This document shows positions 7,359-14,301 of a DNA stretch of 25,370 nucleotides, one piece after another. This DNA comes from DATMNI01 sp035570275. GTDB taxonomy: Bacteria; Acidobacteriota; Terriglobia; Bryobacterales; Bryobacteraceae. The position numbers and the translations under genes are program-made. Where the stretch lies: positions 1 to 25,370 of the forward strand of contig DATMNI010000170.1 in the NCBI GenBank assembly GCA_035570275.1. The letters are read 5' to 3'. Under the pieces are notes generated by a model. That model was not told the origin of the DNA. It saw only the letters and a program-made list of their open reading frames with translations, and did not search any database. Numbering within the stretch: the first letter of the stretch is position 1; every line of letters begins with the position of its first letter.

Positions 7359-7640
7359 TCAAACGTCGCCCACCCAGCGCGCCATTGACAGGCGGCGGGC
7401 AAAGCAACTGGCCATCTGGAAACCGGCATCCTTGAGAATCTGAACTGCCGCTTCCGCATCGAAACCCTCATAGGGCGCGGGCACCTGAGCGAAGTACGCA
7501 TCCCCGTGCAACTCGCGGGAGATGTCTCTAAGCCAGTCCGCAGGACCGTCCGGCGCGCCGTGCCAAGGGAAACAGGGCCGGATCCCGCGTTGTCGCTCCA
7601 GCCTCCGCAGGGCTGTTTCCGGGAGCCCGATTGTGCACTC
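7359..7640 (-). pseudogene. Degraded C-terminal gene remnant, family not recognised
   Basis: On the minus strand a frame ending in TGA at 7359-7361 reads as convincing protein for about 75 residues. Segments include 'CFPWHGAPDGPADWLRDI', 'ELHGDAYFAQVPAPYEGF' and 'DAEAAVQILKDAGFQMAS'. Third codon positions are mostly G or C, like the neighbours. No ATG, GTG or TTG precedes it in frame, and going upstream it runs into a palindromic repeat at 7688-7746. I infer the 3' end of a gene whose start was lost. The overlapping 183-codon frame (7253-7804) in another phase has arginine/serine-rich, non-protein-like content. The 5' boundary given is approximate. Confidence 0.45.
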
Positions 7641-7687
7641 AAGAGAGCTGCGGCTAGCACAATGACCGCGAGATTCGGTACTACCGC

Positions 7688-7746
7688 CAACCCGCTCGCT
7701 GACGCTCGGGGCTCTGATCGGAGCCCCGGCCGTGAGGGAGGGGTTG
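7688..7746. repeat. Palindromic repeat with the shared GAGCC...GGGAGG core
   Basis: The outer ends CAACCC and GGGTTG are complementary. The centre is a perfect hairpin, CGGGGCTC/GAGCCCCG around TGATCG (7707-7728). The right half GAGCCCCGGCCGTGAGGGAG (from 7721) recurs at 9923-9947 with one difference. The central GGCTCTGATCGGAGCC recurs in the element at 17070-17208. It lies between the gene remnant and the ThuA fusion gene. Confidence 0.65.
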
Positions 7747-7809
7747 CCCTCAATAGCGCAACATCACGCGGTCGGAGACCTGGGAAGATCCTCCAAAGCT
7801 TCATGGCGC

Positions 7810-9627
7810 TTATTTTTTCATCCTGGCGCTGGGAGTGGCGTCTGCGTCCAGGTCGCCCAGAATGTACTGAACCGCCGCCAAAACGTGCTCAGTCCAGCGC
7901 TTGTCCGTATAAAAGGTGGTCGTATGTCCCAGCGGCGTGAAGTAGGTCCGGCCCTTGCCGTAGGTTTTGATCCAGGCCAGGCCGTAATCCTGATCCGGAC
8001 GCGTGCAGATCTCGCAAAACCGGCCGCCGGTCGCCCGATCCGATTTCTCGACGTCGATGCTGAGCAGCACGTGCTGTTTTTCGCGCGAGTACGGTGCATA
8101 GGGCGGGAACTGATAAAACTCGTCGATGTGCTCGAAGCTGAGGCTGCCGAGACTTTTGGTGAGCGGGCTGTTCGGATCGTCAACCTTAATCACCTGCTTC
8201 TCCGTGTGATGCTGCCCCGCCCAGCCGCCCATCATCTCCGCGAATTCGGGCCAGTTGTTGTCGGAGAACGTCACGGCATGGTGGCCCCCGATGCCGCCGC
8301 CCTCGCGCACAAACCGGAGAATACCCTCGCGAACCTCCGGATCGTTATGTACCATGCCACAGACGTTGTTCAGCCAGATGCCATCGAATTCCTTGATTTT
8401 CGGATACTTCAGAAGGTCCAGGTCGTTGCTGAAGGTGGGTTCGAAAGCGCCCGTGTACTTACCCATCAATTCGAGCATCAGGTTGCCATGCGGAATGGTA
8501 TCGTGGCCGGAGTACATTTGCAGGTCGGTGACCAGCAGCTTACGCGGCTTCCTGGGCTTCACGATGGCCTCGCGCGGCGCGCCCGCATCGATCTTGTCCC
8601 GCATCTCGGCGCTCAACCGATCAGGCCCGCGGATTTTGCCCGGCGGCGAATCCACCATCTGCCGCACCCGCGCCGCCATCGCCGGCCACATCGCTTTTTC
8701 GAATCCGTTGAGGCACTTCACCATGTCGGCGTAGCTGTCCGGCGCGCCCGTGGCCTCCACCGTAATATAGAGCGGCTTGACGCCTGCCCGGTAAATCGCC
8801 AGGAAAAAGTCGCCTAGTCCGCCCGCCCCCGCGCCCAGCGCGACATCGTGGCCCTTGGGGCCGAGCGCGCTATGGTCGCTGGCGATCACCGCCATCAGCC
8901 GGTCCCTCACCACCGGCACACAGTCCACCGGTTTGATGTCGGCGTGCATCCAGCCGCCCAGGTTCGCGGCTACCCCGATATGTTTGCCGCTGCCCGCGAT
9001 CGCAGCCATCGCGCTCTTCGGGTCTTTCCGGCTTTCCATCGCCACATTGATATCGAATTCATTCGCCAGCTTATCGAGATCCGCCACCGGAGCCTGCTCG
9101 GGCACAATGATCATCCCCGCATTGACGGCCTTGGCGAACTCGAACATCTTGTGGCGGCTGTCCTGGTCGGATGGAACATTGTCGACGCGGTACGCCCAGA
9201 TTTGCTGGTTCAACTCGCGGAGCCGGTAGTTCACCGCCGCCCGCTCACCCGCCTGGAGCCGGTAGTCCAGCGGTTTAGGCACTTCCGGGCTGACCTTTTG
9301 CATGCTGGAGGCTTCCACGCCCGTCACGGCCAGAGTGTCGGCGTGGACCAGGGCCTCCGAGAGAGTCAGTTGTTTGAATGCCGCGCTGGGAATGCCCACG
9401 TGCCAGCCAAACCAGATATTGTTGTCGGCTGCTCCCACACGGATCATGCCCAGGCTCGACCCGCTGGGCCGCTTCGAAATGGATGCTACTGTCTGCGCGC
9501 CGCGCCCGCCAGCGCCCTCGCCGCCACCCTGGCCGCGGCCTCCCGCCGGCGGGGTCTGCTCAGGTGGTTGCGCAAAGGCCGTCATGGCCCCCGCAACGAT
9601 CGTCAGAATGACTGCACTTTTCTTCAT
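7810..9627 (-). CDS. Secreted TIM-barrel (sugar isomerase-like) / ThuA domain fusion
   Basis: The 605-residue protein begins with a signal peptide (MKKSAVILTIVAGAMTAFAQ) followed by a Gly/Arg-rich linker. Residues about 60-310 resemble the xylose isomerase-like TIM barrel of sugar phosphate isomerases/epimerases; 'NLGGWMHADIKPVDCV' corresponds to a metal/substrate region. Residues about 365-595 form a ThuA (trehalose utilisation) domain, with 'RKLLVTDLQMYSGHD', 'GIWLNNVCGMVHND', 'REGGGIGGHHAVTF' and 'YGKGRTYFTPLGHTT'. ThuA domains have a glutamine-amidotransferase-like fold and have been linked to keto-disaccharide metabolism. The fusion suggests an exported enzyme acting on a sugar. I chose ATG 9627 for the signal peptide; a GTG at 9636 is the alternative. 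The start lies 8 bases after the stop of a small ORF. Confidence 0.85.
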   Translation of the reverse strand: MKKSAVILTIVAGAMTAFAQPPEQTPPAGGRGQGGGEGAGGRGAQTVASISKRPSGSSLGMIRVGAADNNIWFGWHVGIPSAAFKQLTLSEALVHADTLAVTGVEASSMQKVSPEVPKPLDYRLQAGERAAVNYRLRELNQQIWAYRVDNVPSDQDSRHKMFEFAKAVNAGMIIVPEQAPVADLDKLANEFDINVAMESRKDPKSAMAAIAGSGKHIGVAANLGGWMHADIKPVDCVPVVRDRLMAVIASDHSALGPKGHDVALGAGAGGLGDFFLAIYRAGVKPLYITVEATGAPDSYADMVKCLNGFEKAMWPAMAARVRQMVDSPPGKIRGPDRLSAEMRDKIDAGAPREAIVKPRKPRKLLVTDLQMYSGHDTIPHGNLMLELMGKYTGAFEPTFSNDLDLLKYPKIKEFDGIWLNNVCGMVHNDPEVREGILRFVREGGGIGGHHAVTFSDNNWPEFAEMMGGWAGQHHTEKQVIKVDDPNSPLTKSLGSLSFEHIDEFYQFPPYAPYSREKQHVLLSIDVEKSDRATGGRFCEICTRPDQDYGLAWIKTYGKGRTYFTPLGHTTTFYTDKRWTEHVLAAVQYILGDLDADATPSARMKK

Positions 9628-9635
9628 GGTTTCCA

Positions 9636-9785
9636 CTATTTGTTTCCCGAGCCTGTCATCGGCAACGCGAAGACATAATACCCCTGAGCTTCCGCCTTAC
9701 CCGGTACCGAAACGATCGACTGGCTATCGCCGCCGCCGTCCAGGGGCCGAACCGTGCCCGATACGGTGAATCTTCGTCGATTCAT
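9636..9785 (-). CDS. Small hypothetical protein upstream of the ThuA fusion
   Basis: This 49-residue frame starts with ATG at 9785 behind a purine-rich GAGGGGGG ribosome site and ends in TAG 8 bases before the ThuA fusion start. It follows a good sigma70-like promoter with a leader of about 55 bases. The sequence (starting MNRRRFTVSGTVRPLDGGGD) is basic at the N-terminus, then beta-rich, with no motif I recognise. It could be a real small protein, a leader peptide that couples translation to the next gene, or a truncated remnant. The frame is open further upstream to a TTG at 9875, but that start would lie inside the promoter. Confidence 0.45.
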   Translation of the reverse strand: MNRRRFTVSGTVRPLDGGGDSQSIVSVPGKAEAQGYYVFALPMTGSGNK

Positions 9786-9806
9786 TGGCCCCCCTCGCGG
9801 AGCAGG

Positions 9807-9821
9807 TTGCATATAATGCAA
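9807..9821. promoter_or_regulatory. Operator-like palindromes in the ThuA operon leader
   Basis: TTGCAT-ATA-ATGCAA is a perfect 6-bp inverted repeat with a 3-bp centre, located between the predicted transcription start and the small ORF. A second perfect palindrome, GCACC-T-GGTGC at 9830-9840, sits at the predicted start point itself. Both are plausible repressor sites; the regulator is unknown. Confidence 0.4.
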
Positions 9822-9846
9822 TGTGCTCTGCACCTGGTGCGGTCGG

Positions 9847-9875
9847 ATAGTATCAAGCCAGCGCAGAAGTGTCAA
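9847..9875 (-). promoter_or_regulatory. Sigma70-like promoter for the small ORF and ThuA fusion
   Basis: Read on the minus strand there is a consensus -35 TTGACA (9870-9875), a 17-base spacer, and a -10 TACTAT (9847-9852, four of six consensus bases). The expected start is near 9840, about 55 bases before the ATG at 9785. This is the best-matching promoter I found in the window. Confidence 0.65.
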
Positions 9876-9883
9876 GGGGATCT

Positions 9884-9924
9884 GTTGATCCGAGTTGATC
9901 CGAGTTGATCCGAAGTTGATCCGA
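9884..9924 (+). repeat. Four tandem copies of GTTGATCCGA
   Basis: Three perfect head-to-tail 10-bp units occupy 9884-9913. After one extra A, a fourth perfect unit occupies 9915-9924. The array joins directly onto the GAGCCCCG core motif at 9923-9947. It lies just upstream of the promoter for the ThuA operon. Confidence 0.8.
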
Positions 9925-9947
9925 GCCCCGACCGTGAGGGAGGGGTT
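9923..9947. repeat. Solitary copy of the GAGCC...GGGAGG core motif
   Basis: GAGCCCCGACCGTGAGGGAG plus GGGTT matches 7721-7745 at 24 of 25 positions. It is also a variant of the inner repeat of elements A and B (GAGCCGCGACCGTAAGGGAG). No complementary partner arm is present nearby. The bases from 9948 to 10160 hold nothing else I can name. Confidence 0.6.
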
Positions 9948-10160
9948 ACTATCAACAGCAGACCTTCACGCGCTGCCCTCGCTCGAAGTCACTCTGGCGC
10001 TTCCCGAGTTCAGAATGGCGCCGATGTCCTTCGCCGCTTCACTGACCTACTGAGCCGCGGCGGCGCCGGAAAAACAGAGTCTTGCGCCGGGAAGTAACCA
10101 GGGTAGGGTTTATTCCCACTCGCCCCGCACGCCGGCCATTGATACCATGGTTCCACGACC

Positions 10161-10595
10161 ATGAGTTTTCAATGGCTCCAGATGCGCATCCAGGAGGAAA
10201 AGGATCGGCGCCAGCGCGAGGCCCAAATCCTGGAGATTCTGCCCCACACACTGGAGGAACTGCATCGCGGGTTGGCGGAGTGCGTGGCAAGCTACACCGG
10301 GGTCTTTGGCGCCGAATCGGCGGAAATCGTGATGCTGCCTTCGAAAATCAAAGTCACGATGCATGAGCCGCGCGATGGCCGGTGGCAGACCACATCGAAG
10401 GTCGAGATCGGGGCGGTGCCGGCGGTTCCAGGCCTGCAAATCGATCGCGGCGAGGTATCGATGGTGATCGAAGTGGGCTTGCTGCCCGGCAACAAGGTCT
10501 TCTACCGCGACCGGGAGCAGGACAAATACCTCACGATGGAGGAACTGACCCGCCGGATTCTGGACCGGGCGTTTTTTCCGAAGCTGCAGGAGTAG
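10161..10595 (+). CDS. Conserved-looking hypothetical protein, 144 residues
   Basis: I do not recognise the family. The N-terminus (MSFQWLQMRIQEEKDRRQRE) is a charged helix, possibly a short coiled coil, that continues to about residue 45 ('ILEILPHTLEELHRGLAE'). After that come alternating beta strands, including 'AEIVMLPSKIKVTMHEP', 'SKVEIGAV' and 'EVSMVIEVGLLPGNKVFYRD'. It ends in a helix, 'MEELTRRILDRAFFPKL'. There is no signal peptide, membrane segment or cysteine, so it should be cytoplasmic. Amino-acid composition and codon use look genuine. No clear ribosome site precedes the ATG. It converges with the DUF6807 gene, separated by 43 bases. Confidence 0.75.
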   Translation: MSFQWLQMRIQEEKDRRQREAQILEILPHTLEELHRGLAECVASYTGVFGAESAEIVMLPSKIKVTMHEPRDGRWQTTSKVEIGAVPAVPGLQIDRGEVSMVIEVGLLPGNKVFYRDREQDKYLTMEELTRRILDRAFFPKLQE

Positions 10596-10638
10596 CTTTC
10601 TCCTGCACTTCCCTGTCTACTTTCCTTCCCCGACAACC

Positions 10639-11667
10639 TCACTTCCCCGCCGTATACTGGCTCCACAGCGCCGCAATGTCCGCGGTCTTCACGTCGCCCG
10701 GATGAATGATGATCCGGTATCGGTAGCGGACGCTCTGGCCGGGCTGAATGGTCATGGAGCCATCCTGCGACTTGTCGTTGGTGAAAACCGAAAGACCCCA
10801 AAGATTGGCCGCGAACAGGCCGTAGCCGCGCGCATGCCAGCGCACGGGATGGCGCGGGTTTTCGGGATTATCCAGAATCGCGATGCCCACCTTTTCCCCC
10901 GCGACCTCGCCCGAATAATCGCACCAGTTGGAAGGCTTGCCCCAGAGCGACTTTTCGCCCACCAGACCATCGGCGTTGGAGATCTTCCCGGTGCCGGGAA
11001 CGCCTGCCTCGGTACCGGCGGCGGTCTCCTTGGTGGCCCGCGTCCGTTGGGACACTTCCTGTAGCACCGGCCGCATCCGCATCCCCAAAACGCCATCCTT
11101 GCCATCGCCGAACGTCACCTCCTGGTTGGCCGTGAGGGTGATATCCAGATCGAAAACCCGGTTGGTCTTGCCGGCGTAGAACGTCATGACGCGCGATTCG
11201 GTGAGCAGATTCTGGGCGCCCTTCATGTCCGTCCAATCGAAGGTGGCGGCGATGGACCCCTTGTCCTTGCCGCCCTTCACCTCGCCCATTTTCTTGAGCG
11301 TGATCCGGCCGCGGTTCGGCGTGGTGTAGGAAGCCTCGTTGTTCCAGAAATCCAGCTTGTTGACGGTATCGTGAGCGAACCAAAGGCCGCGCTGGTGTTG
11401 ATGATCCTTCAGGGTCTTTTCCTCTTCCGCCACCATCTCCATGGGCCACATGCGGGTGACATAGGTTCCGGAGGGAGCGCGCAACGGCCACAGGTAGGGC
11501 TTGGTGACCTCGGCCCCGAAGGCGGTGCCGCCCGCGTAGAAATCAGTAAACGGCTTGCCATCGATCTCGACCGATGCCTTGTTGGGGCCGGGCGTGATCT
11601 TCACCTGCGCCGACGCGGGCAGGGCTAGAACCGCAGTGGAAAACAGGAGCGCGAATACGGTCTTCAT
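10639..11667 (-). CDS. Secreted DUF6807 / PmoA-like protein
   Basis: The 342-residue protein starts with a signal peptide (MKTVFALLFSTAVLALPASA). It has the features of the family called DUF6807 or 'PmoA family', common in Acidobacteria and Planctomycetes. These include the His-rich 'LKDHQHQRGLWFAHDTVN', 'LWPLRAPSGTYVTRMWPM' and a C-terminal 'VGIAILDNPENPRHPVRWHARGYGLF'. The name PmoA is historical and does not imply methane oxidation. The fold is probably a beta-sandwich related to sugar-binding or mutarotase-like proteins. Its location between sugar-related genes fits a role in glycan or sugar breakdown, but no activity can be assigned. I chose ATG 11667, two codons inside the longest frame, because it starts the typical signal peptide. 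Confidence 0.85.
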   Translation of the reverse strand: MKTVFALLFSTAVLALPASAQVKITPGPNKASVEIDGKPFTDFYAGGTAFGAEVTKPYLWPLRAPSGTYVTRMWPMEMVAEEEKTLKDHQHQRGLWFAHDTVNKLDFWNNEASYTTPNRGRITLKKMGEVKGGKDKGSIAATFDWTDMKGAQNLLTESRVMTFYAGKTNRVFDLDITLTANQEVTFGDGKDGVLGMRMRPVLQEVSQRTRATKETAAGTEAGVPGTGKISNADGLVGEKSLWGKPSNWCDYSGEVAGEKVGIAILDNPENPRHPVRWHARGYGLFAANLWGLSVFTNDKSQDGSMTIQPGQSVRYRYRIIIHPGDVKTADIAALWSQYTAGK

Positions 11668-11710
11668 GGCCAACTATTTTAGCGCTATTTCTCCGGCGGC
11701 CCTGCATTTA

Positions 11711-11851
11711 TGTGGGGCAGGTTGGTAACCTGCGGCGGATTGGCAATCCGCCTGCCGGTAGTTGGCACGCACCTGCGTCTGAGACGCAAAGGTCGCTCCG
11801 ATTCCACCAGGCGGATTACCGATCCGCCGCCGATTAACAATCGGCCCCACA
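11711..11851 (+). repeat. Four-hairpin palindromic repeat (copy R2, complete form)
   Basis: The 141-bp element is bounded by TGTGGGGC and its complement GCCCCACA. The left half holds GCAGGTT/AACCTGC (11717-11733) and GGCGGATT/AATCCGCC (11734-11752). The right half holds GGCGGAT/ATCCGCC (11810-11828) and GCCGATT/AATCGGC (11829-11845). The spacer is about 57 bases. It lies between the DUF6807 gene and the end of the secretin-N repeat gene. Minus-strand frames across it produce a false peptide ('ADCQSAAGYQPAPH'). Confidence 0.8.
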
Positions 11852-11888
11852 AGGGTTCGCACCCACCATTTCCGAGAACCGAGTGCCC

Positions 11889-13178
11889 TTACTGGTCGCG
11901 CTCCTGAATCAACTTCGCCGCCAGCGCCAATTGATCCGGTGTTCCGCGCATCGCCAGCGCCTTCGGAGGGGAGTAAGGGAACAGGCGCATAATCGACGCC
12001 GTGGTCCGGATCAGCGTGCTCAATTCCTGAACAGCCTCGGGCGTGGCGGTGTGGGTCAAATAAAAAACCCGCGCCACATCGTTGCTGGCGCCGGGTATTG
12101 GGAACTCCTGCGTGGACGGATTTGGCGACGGCTGGTCCAGCGTGTCGAAAAACCATGATGCCAGCGCCACCTGGGACGCGCTACCGCGCATGGCTATGGC
12201 GTTCAGTCCTTGGTACGGATAGATCCCTTGAGCATCTGTGGTAACCCGGATGAGGTTGGTCATTTCCTGGGGACCCTGCGGCGGCTCGGAGTGGGCCAGG
12301 TAAAAGATGCGCACTACTTGATTTCTCAGATTCCCCGGGCCTGGCGGCGCCAGGTACTCGGCGGTGGCTGTGTGTTGGCTCGGTTGCGAAGCCGGCTTGT
12401 CCAATCCGTTGAACAGCCACTCGGCCAGCGCCATCTGGTCGGCACTTCCACGCAATGTCAGGGCTTTGAGGGAATTGTACGGGAAGACCAGTTGCATGTC
12501 CGTTATTGAACGAATCAGGTTCACGGTTTGCTGCATGCGCTGCGGCGAGTCCACATTCGCCAGATAGAAGACGCGCGCCACCTGGCCAGAGCCGGGAGCA
12601 ACTTCGGGGGCAACGGGGAAGGCTAGAGTGGTGGAATGCTGGTTCGGCTGGCCGGCAGGCTTATCCAGCGCGTCAATCAGGTACTCTGCCAAGCCGAGTT
12701 GGCCAGGTGTGCCGCGCATGGCCATCGCCTTCACCGCGTTGTTCGGCCACGCCGGCTTCATGTTCGCGTCCGAGCGAATGAGGTTAACCATCTCCTGCAA
12801 GCTTTGTGGCGTCTCGGAATGCGCCAGGTAGTAGACCCGAACCAAATCCTCGCTGCCCGCCACGTGATAGTCGGCCGAAGCCGCGTGCTGAGCCGGTGGT
12901 TGGCCTACCGCAGGCTTGTCCAAAGCCACGAAAAGCCACTCGGCCATAGCAAGCTGATCGGCGGTTCCGTGAACCGTCAGCGTCGCCGCCGCGTCATCTA
13001 CGGAGACCTGAGCACCTTCCGTCATCCCCCGGATGGGGTCGGCGACTTGCTTAAAACCCGCCGGTGTCTGCGTGTTGACGAAATGAAAGACCCGATCCAG
13101 GCTTTGCGCCGCACTTGGCGCCCCAGCCGCACAAGCGAACACGGCGGAAATCGTAAATTGTATGGCGCGGGAACCCAT
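11889..13178 (-). CDS. Periplasmic protein of five tandem secretin-N-like modules
   Basis: The 429-residue protein has a signal peptide (about residues 1-25, 'FACAAGAPSAAQS') and five repeats at residues 28-90, 112-175, 200-263, 288-350 and 368-429. Each has the pattern 'VARVFYLAN..SPQ..Q..NLIR', then 'FPY...KALTLRG', then 'DQ.ALAEWLF..LDKP'. This is the layout of the secretin short N domain (PF03958-like), which in type II/III secretion and pilus secretins forms stacked periplasmic rings. No secretin barrel domain follows, so it cannot form a pore itself. Linkers are Pro/Gln-rich. The ATG at 13178 has a GGAGGG ribosome site; the frame extends upstream to 13415 only as a shadow of the M48 gene. 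It follows the M48 gene by 109 bases. Confidence 0.8.
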   Translation of the reverse strand: MGSRAIQFTISAVFACAAGAPSAAQSLDRVFHFVNTQTPAGFKQVADPIRGMTEGAQVSVDDAAATLTVHGTADQLAMAEWLFVALDKPAVGQPPAQHAASADYHVAGSEDLVRVYYLAHSETPQSLQEMVNLIRSDANMKPAWPNNAVKAMAMRGTPGQLGLAEYLIDALDKPAGQPNQHSTTLAFPVAPEVAPGSGQVARVFYLANVDSPQRMQQTVNLIRSITDMQLVFPYNSLKALTLRGSADQMALAEWLFNGLDKPASQPSQHTATAEYLAPPGPGNLRNQVVRIFYLAHSEPPQGPQEMTNLIRVTTDAQGIYPYQGLNAIAMRGSASQVALASWFFDTLDQPSPNPSTQEFPIPGASNDVARVFYLTHTATPEAVQELSTLIRTTASIMRLFPYSPPKALAMRGTPDQLALAAKLIQERDQ

Positions 13179-13237
13179 AAGCCCTCCGCAATAGCAGACG
13201 GAGTGTGCTCCGAAACCGTGCAGGCGTTCGCGCAGAG

Positions 13238-13266
13238 CCCCCTGGCCCCCGGCCCCCCTGGCCCCC
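13238..13266 (-). other. G-quadruplex-forming motif between M48 and repeat protein genes
   Basis: On the minus (coding) strand there are four G-runs of 5, 5, 6 and 5 (plus-strand C-runs 13238-13242, 13246-13250, 13253-13258 and 13262-13266). The loops between them are only 2-3 bases long. It lies 22 bases after the M48 stop and about 60 bases upstream of the next ATG, inside the presumed transcript. A GGGGGCC/GGCCCCC hairpin could compete with quadruplex folding only partly. Confidence 0.6.
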
Positions 13267-13287
13267 GCTGGAAGCCAGGCGCTCGCT

Positions 13288-14301
13288 TTACTCCACCAGA
13301 TCCCGCCGGCGAATAGTCGGCCGCTCCTCGGGATCCTGCTTGTCGTCGGGCCTGTCTGACGAGGTAGTGCCATTGCCCGGAACGCCCGGAACCCGCCGCA
13401 ACTGCGGCCGCCCATTATCGTCCTTCTTCTGCCGGTGGTCCATGCCGATGAGACGCTCGCGCATGTCGTGGTACTCGGAGGTGCTCACCACGTACTCTGC
13501 CTTGGCCGGCAAGATTCGCTCGATCTCGTTTTGCGTTTTCAGAATCCGGTCGGCATCCATGGGATGAGTGGAGAAAATGCGGGTCATCGCCCCCGGCTTG
13601 GACTTGTTCAGCGATTCGATTTTTTCGAAGATGGTGACGGCGCCATTGGGGTCGTAACCGGCGGCATACATGTACTGCGTTCCCAAATAGTCGGCTTCGG
13701 ATTCGTCGCCGCGGCTGAACTTCAGGAACATAGTGGGCACCGCCACCCCCGCGCCCTGCCGCGCCGCTATACCGGCCCAACCGCCCAGCAGCACGCTCAG
13801 CGGAATGGTGGCCAGGTTGGCGATCTGCGATTTGGTGGCCTGCCGCGTCATGTGCCGCGCCGCTACGTGCGCAATCTCGTGCGCCACGGCGCCGGCGAAT
13901 TCGTCTTCCTCATCGGCCAGCTTGAGCAGCCCGGTGTAGATGAAAATGTAGCCGCCGGGGAGCGCGAACGCGTTGGGTTCCTCGCCCTCGATCACCTGAA
14001 AGGTGAACGGCACCTTGGCGTCCGAGTTCCGCGCCAGGTTCTGACCGATCCGGTTCACGTATTCGGAGAGCAGCGGATCGTCCACAATCTTGGCCTGCCG
14101 CGCCACTTCCTGGGCCAACTGTTTGCCGAGCGCAATCTCTTTTTCAATCGAGTAGAAGTTGACACCCTTGCCGACGTCGCGGTTGCCGATCTGGCTGGGG
14201 TCGTCTTTCTTCTTGTCACCGGCATACGCCTTCTGGTCACCGACAAAAACTACCCAGGCGGCCATCGCCAGGGACAGCATGAAGACGGGCAGAGATCTCA
14301 C
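13288..14301 (-). CDS. M48 family zinc metalloprotease, secreted
   Basis: The 337-residue protease has an N-terminal signal sequence (residues 1-27). The zinc site is HEIAH at 141-145 with the third ligand Glu202 in 'RGDESEADYLG'. The family-typical 'EPNAFALPGGYIFIYTGLL' lies just before the active site. This matches the BepA/YfgC type of periplasmic M48 protease, which degrades or assists outer-membrane proteins during assembly. The C-terminus (from about 290) is a charged, disordered tail and lacks BepA's TPR domain. The start is GTG at 14301 with an AGGAG ribosome site. It is transcribed away from the aminotransferase gene with only 34-43 bases between them. It probably forms an operon with the secretin-N repeat gene. 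Confidence 0.9.
   Translation of the reverse strand: MRSLPVFMLSLAMAAWVVFVGDQKAYAGDKKKDDPSQIGNRDVGKGVNFYSIEKEIALGKQLAQEVARQAKIVDDPLLSEYVNRIGQNLARNSDAKVPFTFQVIEGEEPNAFALPGGYIFIYTGLLKLADEEDEFAGAVAHEIAHVAARHMTRQATKSQIANLATIPLSVLLGGWAGIAARQGAGVAVPTMFLKFSRGDESEADYLGTQYMYAAGYDPNGAVTIFEKIESLNKSKPGAMTRIFSTHPMDADRILKTQNEIERILPAKAEYVVSTSEYHDMRERLIGMDHRQKKDDNGRPQLRRVPGVPGNGTTSSDRPDDKQDPEERPTIRRRDLVE

Noticed and set aside
7253..7804. 183-codon minus-strand frame overlapping the SDR start
   Set aside because: Its composition is not protein-like, and a different phase of the same DNA holds the convincing remnant.
9807..9821. TATAAT in the plus direction as a -10 element
   Set aside because: It is embedded in a perfect palindrome, no -35 lies at the right distance, and the nearest + gene begins 340 bases away.
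9786..9875. Longer version of the small ORF starting with TTG at 9875
   Set aside because: That start lies in the -35 element of the predicted promoter, while ATG 9785 has a ribosome site.
9884..9924. Possible CRISPR-like array
   Set aside because: The units are contiguous 10-mers without spacers, so this is a simple tandem repeat.
11674..12156. 160-codon minus-strand frame containing 'ADCQSAAGYQPAPH'
   Set aside because: It is produced by translating repeat R2; the same type of peptide arises from R3 at 18223-18435, so it is an artefact of the repeat.
13179..13415. Extension of the secretin-N protein upstream
   Set aside because: It overlaps the M48 coding region and G-rich spacer, and the ATG at 13178 has a clear ribosome site and begins a signal peptide.
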